59,118 nt of DNA from Candidatus Magasanikbacteria bacterium CG1_02_32_51 (GCA_001871435.1 MNVC01000014.1:1-59118); one strand, 5' to 3'. Positions 42,241-48,810 are shown, counted from the first letter of the stretch. Notes: generated by a model from the sequence alone, not told the origin. A program made the numbers and translations.

Positions 42241-45200
42241 ATGAAAAAAGACCGCGAAAAATCTTTCGGTCTCGCGGGTAAGGAGAGGAAAGAAAAACAA
42301 AAAATAGACGCTACCAAAAAAGAAAAGCGTATTTTGTGGTTTGATGAAATAAATATAAAAGACATTCCTCTAGTTGGTGGCAAAAATGCGAGTCTTGGAG
42401 AAATGTATAACAATCTTACTGAAAAAGGTATCAGTGTGCCAAATGGTTTTGCGGTAACTTCTTTTAGTTATTGGGAATTTTTGGAAAAAAGTGGTTTGAA
42501 GAAAAAAATAAAAGAAGCAGTCAAAAATTTGGATATTAATGATATCAAAAATTTATCACAAGTGGGTGCAAAAGTTCGTCATCTTATTTTGGAAGCCAAG
42601 TTTCCAGCTGAATTGTCCAAAGAAATTGAAGAATCTTATAACAAATTATCCAAATTACAAAATCTCCAAAATGTTTCTGTGGCTGTACGTTCTTCAGCTA
42701 CTGCTGAAGATTTACCAGATGCTAGTTTTGCTGGACAACAAGAGACTTATTTGAATGTTGTTGGCAAAAAAGATTTACAATTGGCTGTGAAGAAATGTGT
42801 CGCTTCACTATTTACTGATCGGGCTATTTCTTATCGTGAAACAAAAGGATTTGATCATCTTGAAATTGCTTTGTCGGTGACTGTGCAGATTATGGTTGGT
42901 TCAGAATCTGGTGCTAGTGGTGTAATGTTTACACTTGATACTGAATCAGGTTTTGCTGGCGTAGTGCTTATCAATGCTTCTTATGGTCTTGGTGAATACG
43001 TTGTCAAAGGACGTGTGACCCCAGATCAATATTATGTTTTCAAAGAAGGTTTAAAATTAGGCAAGAAGTCAGTGATTAGCAAAATTTTGGGTACCAAAGA
43101 AGTCAAATTAGTTTATGGTAAAGTAGGTACAAAGCAAATGATCGTACCAAAAGCTCAACAAGACAAATTTGCTATTAGTGAAGATGATGTTTTACAGCTT
43201 GCCAAATGGGGTGTACAAATAGAAGATTATTATGGCAGACATCAAGATATTGAATGGGCAAAGGATGGTAAAACTGGCAAATTGTATATTGTTCAAGCTC
43301 GTCCCGAAACTGTCAAAGCCAACAATGACAAAGCAATCATTGAAACATATATTTTAAATAAAAAAGGCCAAGTAATACTCACAGGTACTTCGGTTGGTCA
43401 AAAGATTGGGGCTGGTAAAGTTCGAGTTATTGACAATCCAAAACAAATGAAGCTTTTCAAAAAAGGTGAAGTTTTGGTAACTAGAATTACTGATCCAGAT
43501 TGGGAACCTATTATGCGTATTGCTTCAGCTATTGTGACCGAGCAAGGTGGTAAGACTTCTCATGCTGCGATTGTTTCTCGTGAACTTGGTGTACCTTGTA
43601 TTGTAGGTGCCAAGAATGCTCGCAAAGTTCTCAAAACTGGAGAGCAAGTTACAATAAGTTGTACAGGTGGAGATGAGGGTTTTATCTACAAAGATATTCT
43701 TCCTTTTGAAGTACAAAAGACTCCTATCAAACAAGTAAGCAAAACCAATACCAAAATAATGATGAATGTTGGTGATCCTGATCATGCTTTTTCATTGTCA
43801 TTTTTGCCAAACGATGGTGTTGGATTGGCTCGTGAAGAATTTATTTTTAGTAATTTTATTCGTATTCATCCACTGGCTCTTATCAACTATGACAAATTGA
43901 AAGATAAAAAAGCCAAACAACAAATTGCGGAAATTACTCGTGGTTACACTAAAAAAACTGACTATGCTGTGGATAAGTTATCTGAAGGTATTGCTCGTAT
44001 TGCTACTTCATTTTATCCAAAAGATGTTATTGTTCGTCTGTCAGATTTCAAAACCAATGAATATGCTACTTTGATTGGTGGAAAAGAATTTGAACCAAAA
44101 GAAGAAAATCCTATGCTTGGTTGGCGTGGAGCAAGTAGATATTATTCCAAAGAATACAAACCTGGTTTCAAACTTGAGTGTGAAGCAATCAAAAAAGTGC
44201 GTGAAGAATGGGGACTAAAAAATCTGATTGTCATGATTCCATTTTGTCGTACTCCTGAAGAAGGTCAAAAAGTTTTGGATACTATGAAAGAGTTTGGATT
44301 AGAAAGAGGCAAAGAAGGTCTGCAAGTTTATGTTATGTGTGAAATACCATCCAATGTTATTTTGGCTGAAGATTTTGCCAAATTGTTTGATGGTTTTAGT
44401 ATTGGTTCCAATGATCTTACCCAATTGACTCTAGGAATTGATCGGGATTCTGCACTTGTCAGTCATATCTATAGTGAAAAAAATCAGGCTGTGGTGAAAC
44501 TCATTCAAGATGTCATTAGGACTGCTCATAAATACAAACGTAAAGTTGGTATCTGTGGACAAGCTCCTAGTGATTATCCAGAGTTTGCGGAGATGCTTGT
44601 GCGTGAAGGAATTGATAGTATTTCTCTAAATCCTGATACTGTTATCTCTACTCGAGAACGTATTGCTTTTACTGAAAAAACTTTAGGTAGAAAAGGTCAC
44701 AAAACACACAAGACTTATCTTGGCTTGGTGACTTTGCTTGGTATTATTTCAGCCTTTACTATGACCCTTGGCGCTGGTTGCAATCTCTCTACCAACGTTA
44801 GTAACATTGCTAACCCTGTAGTACAAGAAGCTACCCCAGCCAAAATTCGTCAAAATGCTGAACAAAAGATGCAAGAATCACAACAACAAGACAAAACCAA
44901 GCTGACGCAAACTCTAAATGTTTCAGATTTTGCTAATTTTAGTATCAAGTATCCTCAAGATTGGATGGTGAATTATTGGAATGGTGGTGTTACTATCCTC
45001 AATACAGAAACCAAAGAATATTTGAGTATTTTCAAACAATTGGCTAGTCATCCAGTTGTTGATAATCAAAAAGAAAAGATCACTATTTCAGGCAAAGAAG
45101 CTTTTAAATATAGTCAAAATACTAATGTAGATATTACAGGGAAACCTATAACTATTGTCGAAATAAAAATTAGCGATTATATATTAGAAATGAATAGTAA

Positions 45201-45405
45201 TGTAGATAGTTTGATTGATTTTTTAAGTTCAATTGCTTTTGTTGATTCTACTAGTACAGCTGGTGGTGTTCCTAGTAAGCCTTTGTGTGTTCAGATGATA
45301 ACTTATGCCAAAGAGAATGCCGAAGCTTCTTGTAAAGCTTTTCCAACACCTTGTGAAGTGCCAGCAGGTTGGAGCGTTTGTGATACAACTAGCTTGCCAA
45401 TTTAG
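42241..45405 (+). CDS. ppsA: Phosphoenolpyruvate synthase with C-terminal transmembrane segment and extra domain
   Basis: 1054 aa, about 250 longer than usual. Residues about 30-815 are a complete PEP synthase: LVGGKNASLGEM, VRSSATAEDLPDASFAGQQETY, the phosphohistidine motif EQGGKTSHAAIVSRELG, SNDLTQLTLGIDRDS and KVGICGQAPSD (catalytic Cys). After LGRKGHKTHK a hydrophobic helix (about 826-846, TYLGLVTLLGIISAFTMTLG) ends in AGC, then a Gln-rich linker and a PsbP-like domain (FSIKYPQDWMV) with several cysteines near the C-terminus. It thus appears membrane-tethered with an extracytoplasmic tail. The N-terminal 30 residues are a basic extension. A terminator follows. Confidence 0.9.
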   Translation: MKKDREKSFGLAGKERKEKQKIDATKKEKRILWFDEINIKDIPLVGGKNASLGEMYNNLTEKGISVPNGFAVTSFSYWEFLEKSGLKKKIKEAVKNLDINDIKNLSQVGAKVRHLILEAKFPAELSKEIEESYNKLSKLQNLQNVSVAVRSSATAEDLPDASFAGQQETYLNVVGKKDLQLAVKKCVASLFTDRAISYRETKGFDHLEIALSVTVQIMVGSESGASGVMFTLDTESGFAGVVLINASYGLGEYVVKGRVTPDQYYVFKEGLKLGKKSVISKILGTKEVKLVYGKVGTKQMIVPKAQQDKFAISEDDVLQLAKWGVQIEDYYGRHQDIEWAKDGKTGKLYIVQARPETVKANNDKAIIETYILNKKGQVILTGTSVGQKIGAGKVRVIDNPKQMKLFKKGEVLVTRITDPDWEPIMRIASAIVTEQGGKTSHAAIVSRELGVPCIVGAKNARKVLKTGEQVTISCTGGDEGFIYKDILPFEVQKTPIKQVSKTNTKIMMNVGDPDHAFSLSFLPNDGVGLAREEFIFSNFIRIHPLALINYDKLKDKKAKQQIAEITRGYTKKTDYAVDKLSEGIARIATSFYPKDVIVRLSDFKTNEYATLIGGKEFEPKEENPMLGWRGASRYYSKEYKPGFKLECEAIKKVREEWGLKNLIVMIPFCRTPEEGQKVLDTMKEFGLERGKEGLQVYVMCEIPSNVILAEDFAKLFDGFSIGSNDLTQLTLGIDRDSALVSHIYSEKNQAVVKLIQDVIRTAHKYKRKVGICGQAPSDYPEFAEMLVREGIDSISLNPDTVISTRERIAFTEKTLGRKGHKTHKTYLGLVTLLGIISAFTMTLGAGCNLSTNVSNIANPVVQEATPAKIRQNAEQKMQESQQQDKTKLTQTLNVSDFANFSIKYPQDWMVNYWNGGVTILNTETKEYLSIFKQLASHPVVDNQKEKITISGKEAFKYSQNTNVDITGKPITIVEIKISDYILEMNSNVDSLIDFLSSIAFVDSTSTAGGVPSKPLCVQMITYAKENAEASCKAFPTPCEVPAGWSVCDTTSLPI

Positions 45406-45424
45406 TAATTATTATAAAATATAA

Positions 45425-45459
45425 AACAGCCCATTTCGTGAAAGGCAGGGTTGTTTTTT
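45425..45459 (+). terminator. Intrinsic terminator after ppsA
   Basis: AACAGCCC pairs with GGGTTGTT (45448-45455), TTTC/GAAA inside, then T run. Related in sequence to the terminator at 46041-46080. Confidence 0.7.
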
Positions 45460-45467
45460 AGTTAAAC

Positions 45468-45518
45468 TTGACAAAATGTTAATAAAGTACTAATGTAAGA
45501 ATGTAATATATTCTTACA
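45468..45518 (+). promoter_or_regulatory. Promoter and operator palindrome of the AbrB/RelE module
   Basis: TTGACA (45468-45473) with TAATGT 17 nt later. Overlapping the -10 and the start region is a perfect inverted repeat TGTAAGAAT-N7-ATTCTTACA (45494-45518), placed where an autorepressing AbrB-type antitoxin would bind. Confidence 0.65.
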
Positions 45519-45529
45519 TAATAAAAATT

Positions 45530-45772
45530 ATGATTACTATCGTCAAAGCTACATCCAAAGGACAAATCACTATACCTGCTTCTTGGAGGAAGCGTTTTGT
45601 TACCAATAGATATTTGGTAGAAATAAAAAATTCTCATTTAGAGATCAAACCATTTGATCTAGACAAACTAACAGAAAAACAAGAATATACAGTCTTTGAT
45701 GCTATTCGTGATAATGATGGCAAGGGAATCAAAGCTAGTGATTTACAAAAGATTTTGAAGAAAACTTATTAA
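45530..45772 (+). CDS. AbrB/SpoVT-type antitoxin
   Basis: An 80-aa protein whose first 45 residues form a swapped-hairpin AbrB domain (IVKATSKGQITIPASWRKRF...YLVEIKNSHLEIKPF). The C-terminal tail (FDAIRDNDGKGIKASDLQKILKKTY) would cover the toxin. It is followed 10 nt later by a RelE-type toxin. The 9-7-9 palindrome over its promoter suggests autorepression. Confidence 0.85.
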   Translation: MITIVKATSKGQITIPASWRKRFVTNRYLVEIKNSHLEIKPFDLDKLTEKQEYTVFDAIRDNDGKGIKASDLQKILKKTY

Positions 45773-45782
45773 TAATTTTTCT

Positions 45783-46037
45783 ATGGATAAAATAGAAAAA
45801 TTATTGCGAAAGATAAATCAGAAAAGTAGAGAACAATTGCTTACTATTATTACTAGATTATTAGCAGGAGAAAGACATGGTCTTAATATAAAAAGATTAA
45901 TAGGTACAGATTTTTGTCGTCTACGTTCGGGACGATTTAGAATTATTTTTCATTATGAAGGAAAAAATAGAGAAATAATAATAGATAGTATTAAATTACG
46001 AGATGAAAATACTTATAATGAAAATACTTATAAATAA
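45783..46037 (+). CDS. RelE/ParE-family toxin
   Basis: 84 aa. The RelE fold is suggested by INQKSREQLLTIITRLLAG, then KRLIGTDFCRLRSGRFRIIFHYEGKNREIIIDSIKLRDENTY, where the strand-rich core and basic residues (R, R, R) match ribosome-dependent mRNA interferases. The terminal NENTYK repeats DENTY. The AbrB-type antitoxin lies just upstream. A strong bidirectional terminator follows. Confidence 0.85.
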   Translation: MDKIEKLLRKINQKSREQLLTIITRLLAGERHGLNIKRLIGTDFCRLRSGRFRIIFHYEGKNREIIIDSIKLRDENTYNENTYK

Positions 46038-46040
46038 AAA

Positions 46041-46080
46041 AATAACCCCGCTTTTCGTGAAAGGCGGGGTTGTTTTTTTA
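46041..46080. terminator. Bidirectional intrinsic terminator between RelE gene and tRNA cluster
   Basis: AACCCCGC/GCGGGGTT stem with TTTC/GAAA inside (46044-46071), preceded by an A run and followed by a T run, so it can serve both strands. Confidence 0.85.
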
Positions 46081-46140
46081 GCGGATCGGACGAGGCTCGA
46101 ACTCGCAACTTTCCCGACTGAGTCGGGATGCTCTAACCAG
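46081..46140 (-). pseudogene. 3' two-thirds of a tRNA-Asp-like copy with a replaced anticodon arm
   Basis: On the minus strand it reads from CTGGTTAGAGCA through the T-arm GCGAGTTCGAGCCTCGT to CCGATCCG, matching the intact tRNA-Asp except for the anticodon arm, which is TCCCGACTCAGTCGGGA, a perfect inverted repeat around one base. The 5' acceptor and D-arm start are missing. Confidence 0.75.
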
Positions 46141-46184
46141 TTTTTGTCCAATTTTTGGTCTGAAAATAAAAAAGATAGATTACT

Positions 46185-46261
46185 TGGCGGACCGGACGAG
46201 GCTCGAACTCGCAACTTCTGCCGTGACAGGGCAGTGCTCTAACCAGTTGAACTACCGGTCC
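46185..46261 (-). tRNA. tRNA-Asp (GTC)
   Basis: 77 nt including an encoded CCA. The acceptor GGACCGG pairs with CCGGTCC, the discriminator is G (an Asp identity base), the anticodon arm is CTGCC-CTGTCAC-GGCAG with GTC at 34-36, and the T-arm is GCGAG-TTCGAGC-CTCGT. It is the only complete tRNA in the window. It lies 18 nt downstream of the GIY-YIG stop. Confidence 0.93.
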
Positions 46262-46279
46262 GCTAAATTATCTATCAAA

Positions 46280-46525
46280 TTACCATTTTGTTCTATATAC
46301 CAAAGAACGTACTTTTTTTTTTGCTTTTTTAAGTTTTGTTTCCAAATTACAGGCTTCTTTGTTTGAATGGCATTCTATATATCCTATAAGTAACCAAGGT
46401 TCACCTTTCTTAGTATATTGCTCTTGTCCGAGGTTATGTTCGTTCAACCTTCTTTTTAAATCATTTGTTTTACCTATATAGTATTTGTTAATTTTTTTAC
46501 TATATAAGTAATATACCCTCCACAT
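46280..46525 (-). CDS. Short GIY-YIG domain protein
   Basis: An 81-aa single-domain GIY-YIG nuclease: VYYLYSKKINKYYIGKTNDLKRRLNEHN contains the GIY-YIG-like core (YYLY...YYIG) and the catalytic Arg, and CNLETKLKKAKKK holds the metal-binding Glu. Members of this short group are common in small bacterial genomes and of unknown target. The gene sits between a broken tRNA copy (14 nt upstream of its ATG) and the intact tRNA-Asp (18 nt downstream), so it may be tied to tRNA-targeted mobility. Confidence 0.88.
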   Translation of the reverse strand: MWRVYYLYSKKINKYYIGKTNDLKRRLNEHNLGQEQYTKKGEPWLLIGYIECHSNKEACNLETKLKKAKKKVRSLVYRTKW

Positions 46526-46539
46526 ATTATTTTATATTA

Positions 46540-46602
46540 GGATTCGAACTCGCAACTTTCCCGACTGAGTCGGGATGCTCTAACCAGTTGAACTACCGGT
46601 CC
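46540..46602 (-). pseudogene. 5' three-quarters of a tRNA-Asp-like copy with a replaced anticodon arm
   Basis: Minus strand: GGACCGGTAGTTCAACTGG..GAGCA, anticodon arm TCCCGACTCAGTCGGGA (same 17 nt as in the 46081 copy), AAGTTGCGAGTTCGAATCC, then abruptly non-tRNA sequence leading into the GIY-YIG gene. The 3' acceptor strand is missing. Confidence 0.75.
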
Positions 46603-46638
46603 GTAAATTTATAATATTTTTAGCTTTGAACTTTTTTG

Positions 46639-46689
46639 AACCAGTTGTCCGCCAAAGGCGGATCCGCCTTTGGCGGAAACTACCGGTCC
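46639..46689 (-). pseudogene. 5' tRNA fragment interrupted by a 30-bp palindrome
   Basis: Minus strand: GGACCGGTAGTT, then the palindrome at 46648-46677, then CAACTGGTT. Removing the 30 bp restores the tRNA-Asp 5' sequence exactly. The fragment ends after the D-loop. It shares the upstream flank TATAAATTTAC with the 46540 copy, which points to tandem duplication. Confidence 0.8.
46648..46677. repeat. Perfect 30-bp palindrome (TCCGCCAAAGGCGGA half-site)
   Basis: Half-site TCCGCCAAAGGCGGA followed by its exact reverse complement. A related shorter form is at 53189-53205. It is inserted in a tRNA fragment with no loss and no duplicated target bases. Confidence 0.85.
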
Positions 46690-46728
46690 GTAAATTTATA
46701 TTGTTTGAAATAGAGAAATCTATTTTTG

Positions 46729-46806
46729 AGAAAGATCCTGATCCCGATAAAATCTGGACAGGATGACAAATACTGCCATTTCGGACTTAATCCAGAATCT
46801 TTTCTA
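46729..46806. repeat. Imperfect inverted repeat of the GATTCTGG...GGATGAC type
   Basis: AGAAAGATCCTGATCC..GGACAGGATGAC faces GCCATTTCGGACTTAATCCAGAATCTTTTCT. Same style as the ppsA-leader repeat. It lies between the tRNA cluster and the 42-aa gene. Confidence 0.6.
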
Positions 46807-46814
46807 AACAAAAA

Positions 46815-46943
46815 TTATTTAGCTACAGTTGCTTCTTTAGCTTTTTTGATAGCTACACGTTTTTGTTTTTTTCTGTCCCTAGTAATCTTTGCTTTGTCAC
46901 GTGCAATTTTGATTTGAGCATTGATTTTTTTTCTCATTCCCAT
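46815..46943 (-). CDS. 42-aa highly basic protein
   Basis: MGMRKKINAQIKIARDKAK..., rich in Lys/Arg and Ala and probably one long helix; too short for the ORF track. I do not recognise the family. It is supported by a very good promoter (46974-47002, minus) about 30 bp upstream. The size, charge and nearness of translation genes make a ribosome- or RNA-associated role plausible, but this is inference. It could also start two codons later at the second ATG. Confidence 0.6.
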   Translation of the reverse strand: MGMRKKINAQIKIARDKAKITRDRKKQKRVAIKKAKEATVAK

Positions 46944-46973
46944 ATAATTTGGTTATTTTTTAATACGGATAAT

Positions 46974-47002
46974 ATAATACCTTTTTTTGAGACAAATGTC
47001 AA
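46974..47002 (-). promoter_or_regulatory. Strong promoter of the 42-aa protein gene
   Basis: Minus strand TTGACA (47002-46997), 17-nt spacer, TATTAT (46979-46974). Confidence 0.75.
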
Positions 47003-47014
47003 TATACAAGTCTG

Positions 47015-47500
47015 TTAGTAAACAAAATAGCCTAGTTTTTCTTTGATGTCTTTGAGTCGAGCATAAAAACCAGCACTGTGGATAGAATTCAGCCCTAGTT
47101 TTTGATAATCATAATGGTGTGTCCATTCATGTAGGAGAGTATCCAAAAAGGTCTTAGGGGCCAAAATTTGACCTCTAACAGCTGTCCTATTACTAATATA
47201 GATGTACTTATTACCAGGCTTGTAATAGCCATATCGTTTCATAGCTACTTTGCCATTGCGCTTTTTGTGGTATTGTTTGGTTTCGGAAATTTTTAGATTT
47301 ACAATATCTATTTTGGCTAGGTCAGCTAACTCATCTAGTAGTCCATCCCCGAGTGTTTGTCTTTCTTCTTCAATCTTACTTTTGAGGAGTAGAGAAGTAA
47401 GACGGCGTGCTTCATCTGAGATAGGGATTTTTATTGTAGTGGTGCTATTGCTTTTTTCGTAGTTGGTTTGTTTAAATAGTCGAAAGTTCATAAAGTTCAT
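47015..47500 (-). CDS. SprT-like zinc metallopeptidase
   Basis: About 161 aa. TFLDTLLHEWTHHYDYQKLG holds the HExxH zinc site (HEWTH) near the C-terminal third; the preceding KYGYYKPGNKYIYISNR region resembles SprT-like domains. The ORF-track start is a TTG, and its first 23 residues come from repeats (LPVGRQV palindrome; F-type units), so I prefer ATG 47500. Even then the first residues (MNFMNFRLF) are encoded by 9-nt AAAGTTCAT units. Role unknown; DNA-protein crosslink proteases share this fold. Confidence 0.8.
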   Translation of the reverse strand: MNFMNFRLFKQTNYEKSNSTTTIKIPISDEARRLTSLLLKSKIEEERQTLGDGLLDELADLAKIDIVNLKISETKQYHKKRNGKVAMKRYGYYKPGNKYIYISNRTAVRGQILAPKTFLDTLLHEWTHHYDYQKLGLNSIHSAGFYARLKDIKEKLGYFVY

Positions 47501-47512
47501 AAAGTCAAAAGT
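47487..47512 (-). repeat. Solitary 9-nt-unit arm (AAAGTTCAT) at the SprT start
   Basis: Plus-strand AAAGTTCAT, AAAGTTCAT, AAAGTC, the same unit family as 49377-49440. It spans the start codons of the SprT-like gene. Confidence 0.65.
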
Positions 47513-47589
47513 CTTTATATAATAACAAATTTCAACTTGTCTGCCAACAGGCAGGAGCTCAAATGTCAAACCAAAATTAAATGATTAAG

Positions 47590-47670
47590 TATCAAAAGTT
47601 TTGAAATTGTTAATTTGTAATTGATTTGTCATTTGTATTTTGTTATTTGAAATTTGTTGTTATTTTGGTA
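47590..47670 (-). repeat. Solitary C-type arm upstream of SprT gene
   Basis: On the minus strand it reads ACAAATTTCAAAT..ACAAATGACAAATCAATTACAAATT, CAAANNN-like units related to the arms at 41731 and 53258. No partner arm is evident. Together with the promoter at 47695-47724 and the stem at 47724-47809 it fills the 47501-48005 gap. Confidence 0.55.
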
Positions 47671-47694
47671 ATTACATTTTTAGTAAGTTGACTT

Positions 47695-47724
47695 ATTATA
47701 GTATACAGTTATTGTAGAAAACAA
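47695..47724 (-). promoter_or_regulatory. Possible promoter of the SprT-like gene
   Basis: Minus strand TTGTTT (47724-47719), 18-nt spacer, TATAAT (47700-47695). Confidence 0.45.
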
Positions 47725-47809
47725 AAAAGACCCTTTTAGTGTTTGACGCGACATGAGGAGCAAAGGAGGGGGAGCTCCAGCCAACGCCAAACACTAAAAA
47801 AGTCTTTTA
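47724..47809. other. Long stem-loop of unknown class
   Basis: AAAAGACCCTTTTAGTGTTTG (from 47725) pairs with CAAACACTAAAAAAGTCTTTT (to 47808), about 21 of 24 positions. The apex contains an inner stem GGAGC/GCTCC whose plus-strand loop is AAAGGAGGGGGA. On the minus strand a T6 run follows, so it can act as a terminator; as a transcript it could also be a small RNA. It matches no RNA family I recognise. Confidence 0.55.
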
Positions 47810-47960
47810 CATTTGTAAATGATATCATATTTTGGGTTTTTTGTCAAGAATATTATATGTGTGGTAGTAATCTAAATTATTTTTTTAATAAAATTATTAT
47901 TAACAAAGTGGTGTCTGAAAGACTTGTTTATGTATACTCGATAATCTAGTTTCTTATAAT

Positions 47961-47993
47961 AAAAAAATTCCCACATAAGTAGGAATTTTTTTT
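47961..47993 (-). terminator. Terminator of rpmI-rplT (bidirectional)
   Basis: AAAAATTCC (47963-47971) pairs with GGAATTTTT (47982-47990); T tracts on both strands. It is 13 bp beyond the rplT stop. Confidence 0.8.
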
Positions 47994-48005
47994 ATTATAA
48001 AAATA

Positions 48006-48350
48006 TTATTTTACTTCTTCAAAGATTTTTGTAAATACTGCAGGATGATTTTCAGCGATTTGGGCTAGTATTTTTCTATCAATTAAGACATTGTTTTTCT
48101 TTAGTGAATTGATAAAAACACTGTATGAAGTTCCTAACGCACGAACAGCCGCATTGATTTTTACTTGCCACAGACGGCGTGTTTCTCTTTTTTTGGTTTT
48201 TCTATCGCAGTAAGCATGAGCACCAGCTTTGGTATCAGCAGTTTGAGCTAGTTTTATAAGATTTTTTCTACCAGCTTGAAAACCTTTAGTTCTTTTCATT
48301 AGAGCCTTACGGCGCTTGACGTGTTGTACACCTCGTTTTACTCTTGGCAT
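48006..48350 (-). CDS. rplT: Ribosomal protein bL20
   Basis: A 114-aa protein: MPRVKRGVQHVKRRKALMKRTKGFQAGRKNLIKLA, the basic N-terminal arm, and RRLWQVKINAAVRALGTSYSVFI, the globular part. bL20 is needed early in 50S assembly. It follows rpmI with a 27-nt gap and ends at a clear terminator. Length is normal. Confidence 0.97.
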   Translation of the reverse strand: MPRVKRGVQHVKRRKALMKRTKGFQAGRKNLIKLAQTADTKAGAHAYCDRKTKKRETRRLWQVKINAAVRALGTSYSVFINSLKKNNVLIDRKILAQIAENHPAVFTKIFEEVK

Positions 48351-48377
48351 ATTTTTTATTGATTACAATTATTTTAT

Positions 48378-48584
48378 TTAGGAATATGGCAAAGCTTTGA
48401 TAACTATCTTTTGCAATGGCAAAGATACTGTGTTGTCAGAGCGTTTGTTACGTTTGGTATTGCCTGATTCACGAGAGTTGAAATGATCTTGGCCATCATG
48501 TCTTTTTAGGACTTTGATGCCTTTTTTGGATCTTTTGACTATGAATCTTTTGGTAGTACCTTTATGTGTCTTCATTTTTGGCAT
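48378..48584 (-). CDS. rpmI: Ribosomal protein bL35
   Basis: A 68-aa protein: MPKMKTHKGTTKRFIVKRSKKGIKVLKR and the C-terminal LPYS-type end. It is preceded by its own strong promoter (48620-48648) and separated from infC by 234 bp that hold a hairpin element, whereas infC-rpmI-rplT are usually close together. Confidence 0.96.
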   Translation of the reverse strand: MPKMKTHKGTTKRFIVKRSKKGIKVLKRHDGQDHFNSRESGNTKRNKRSDNTVSLPLQKIVIKALPYS

Positions 48585-48619
48585 ATTTTTGATAATTTTA
48601 TAAAGTTTTAAGCTTCGTG

Positions 48620-48648
48620 ATTATAGACTATTTTTGACCTTTAGTCAA
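48620..48648 (-). promoter_or_regulatory. Promoter of rpmI-rplT
   Basis: Minus strand TTGACT (48648-48643), 17-nt spacer, TATAAT (48625-48620), 36 bp before the rpmI ATG. Confidence 0.8.
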
Positions 48649-48721
48649 GGGGAAATGTGTGTATAGGTTATAAAGTAAATTTAACAGATATAATTGAATA
48701 AAACTGAGAGTATATAGACAA

Positions 48722-48810
48722 CATTGCTCCATTGTCATATTGTCCTATTGTGGTTTTTCTTTCAAAATTATTGGCAATACAGCAATAGGTCAGTGGGGCA
48801 ATGGGTCAAT
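48722..48810. repeat. Empty hairpin element A' (YATTGNNN octamers)
   Basis: The left arm is CATTGCTC, CATTGTCA, TATTGTCC, TATTGTGG. The reverse complement of the right arm is CATTGCCC, CACTGACC, TATTGCTG, TATTGCCA. The constant core lines up in both arms and the three variable bases differ. It lies between infC and rpmI and ends 8 bp from the infC stop. Confidence 0.7.

Noticed and set aside
46003-46366. ORFs 46003-46242 and 46184-46366 (ADRTRLELAT...)
   Set aside because: They are translations of the tRNA-Asp and tRNA-fragment region on the opposite strand, a common false gene call.
46540-46602. A functional UGA-reading suppressor tRNA
   Set aside because: The anticodon position reads UCA, but both copies with this arm are truncated, the arm is a plain palindrome, and TGA serves as a stop for several genes here.
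46726-46917. ORF of 63 aa on the plus strand
   Set aside because: It covers an inverted repeat and the antisense of the 42-aa gene, which has the better promoter and composition.
47724-47809. SRP (4.5S) RNA
   Set aside because: The stem-loop lacks the conserved asymmetric loop and GGAA tetraloop context of SRP RNA on either strand.
47743-47949. ORF of 68 aa on the plus strand
   Set aside because: It runs through the stem-loop and terminator region, with no recognisable protein features or promoter.
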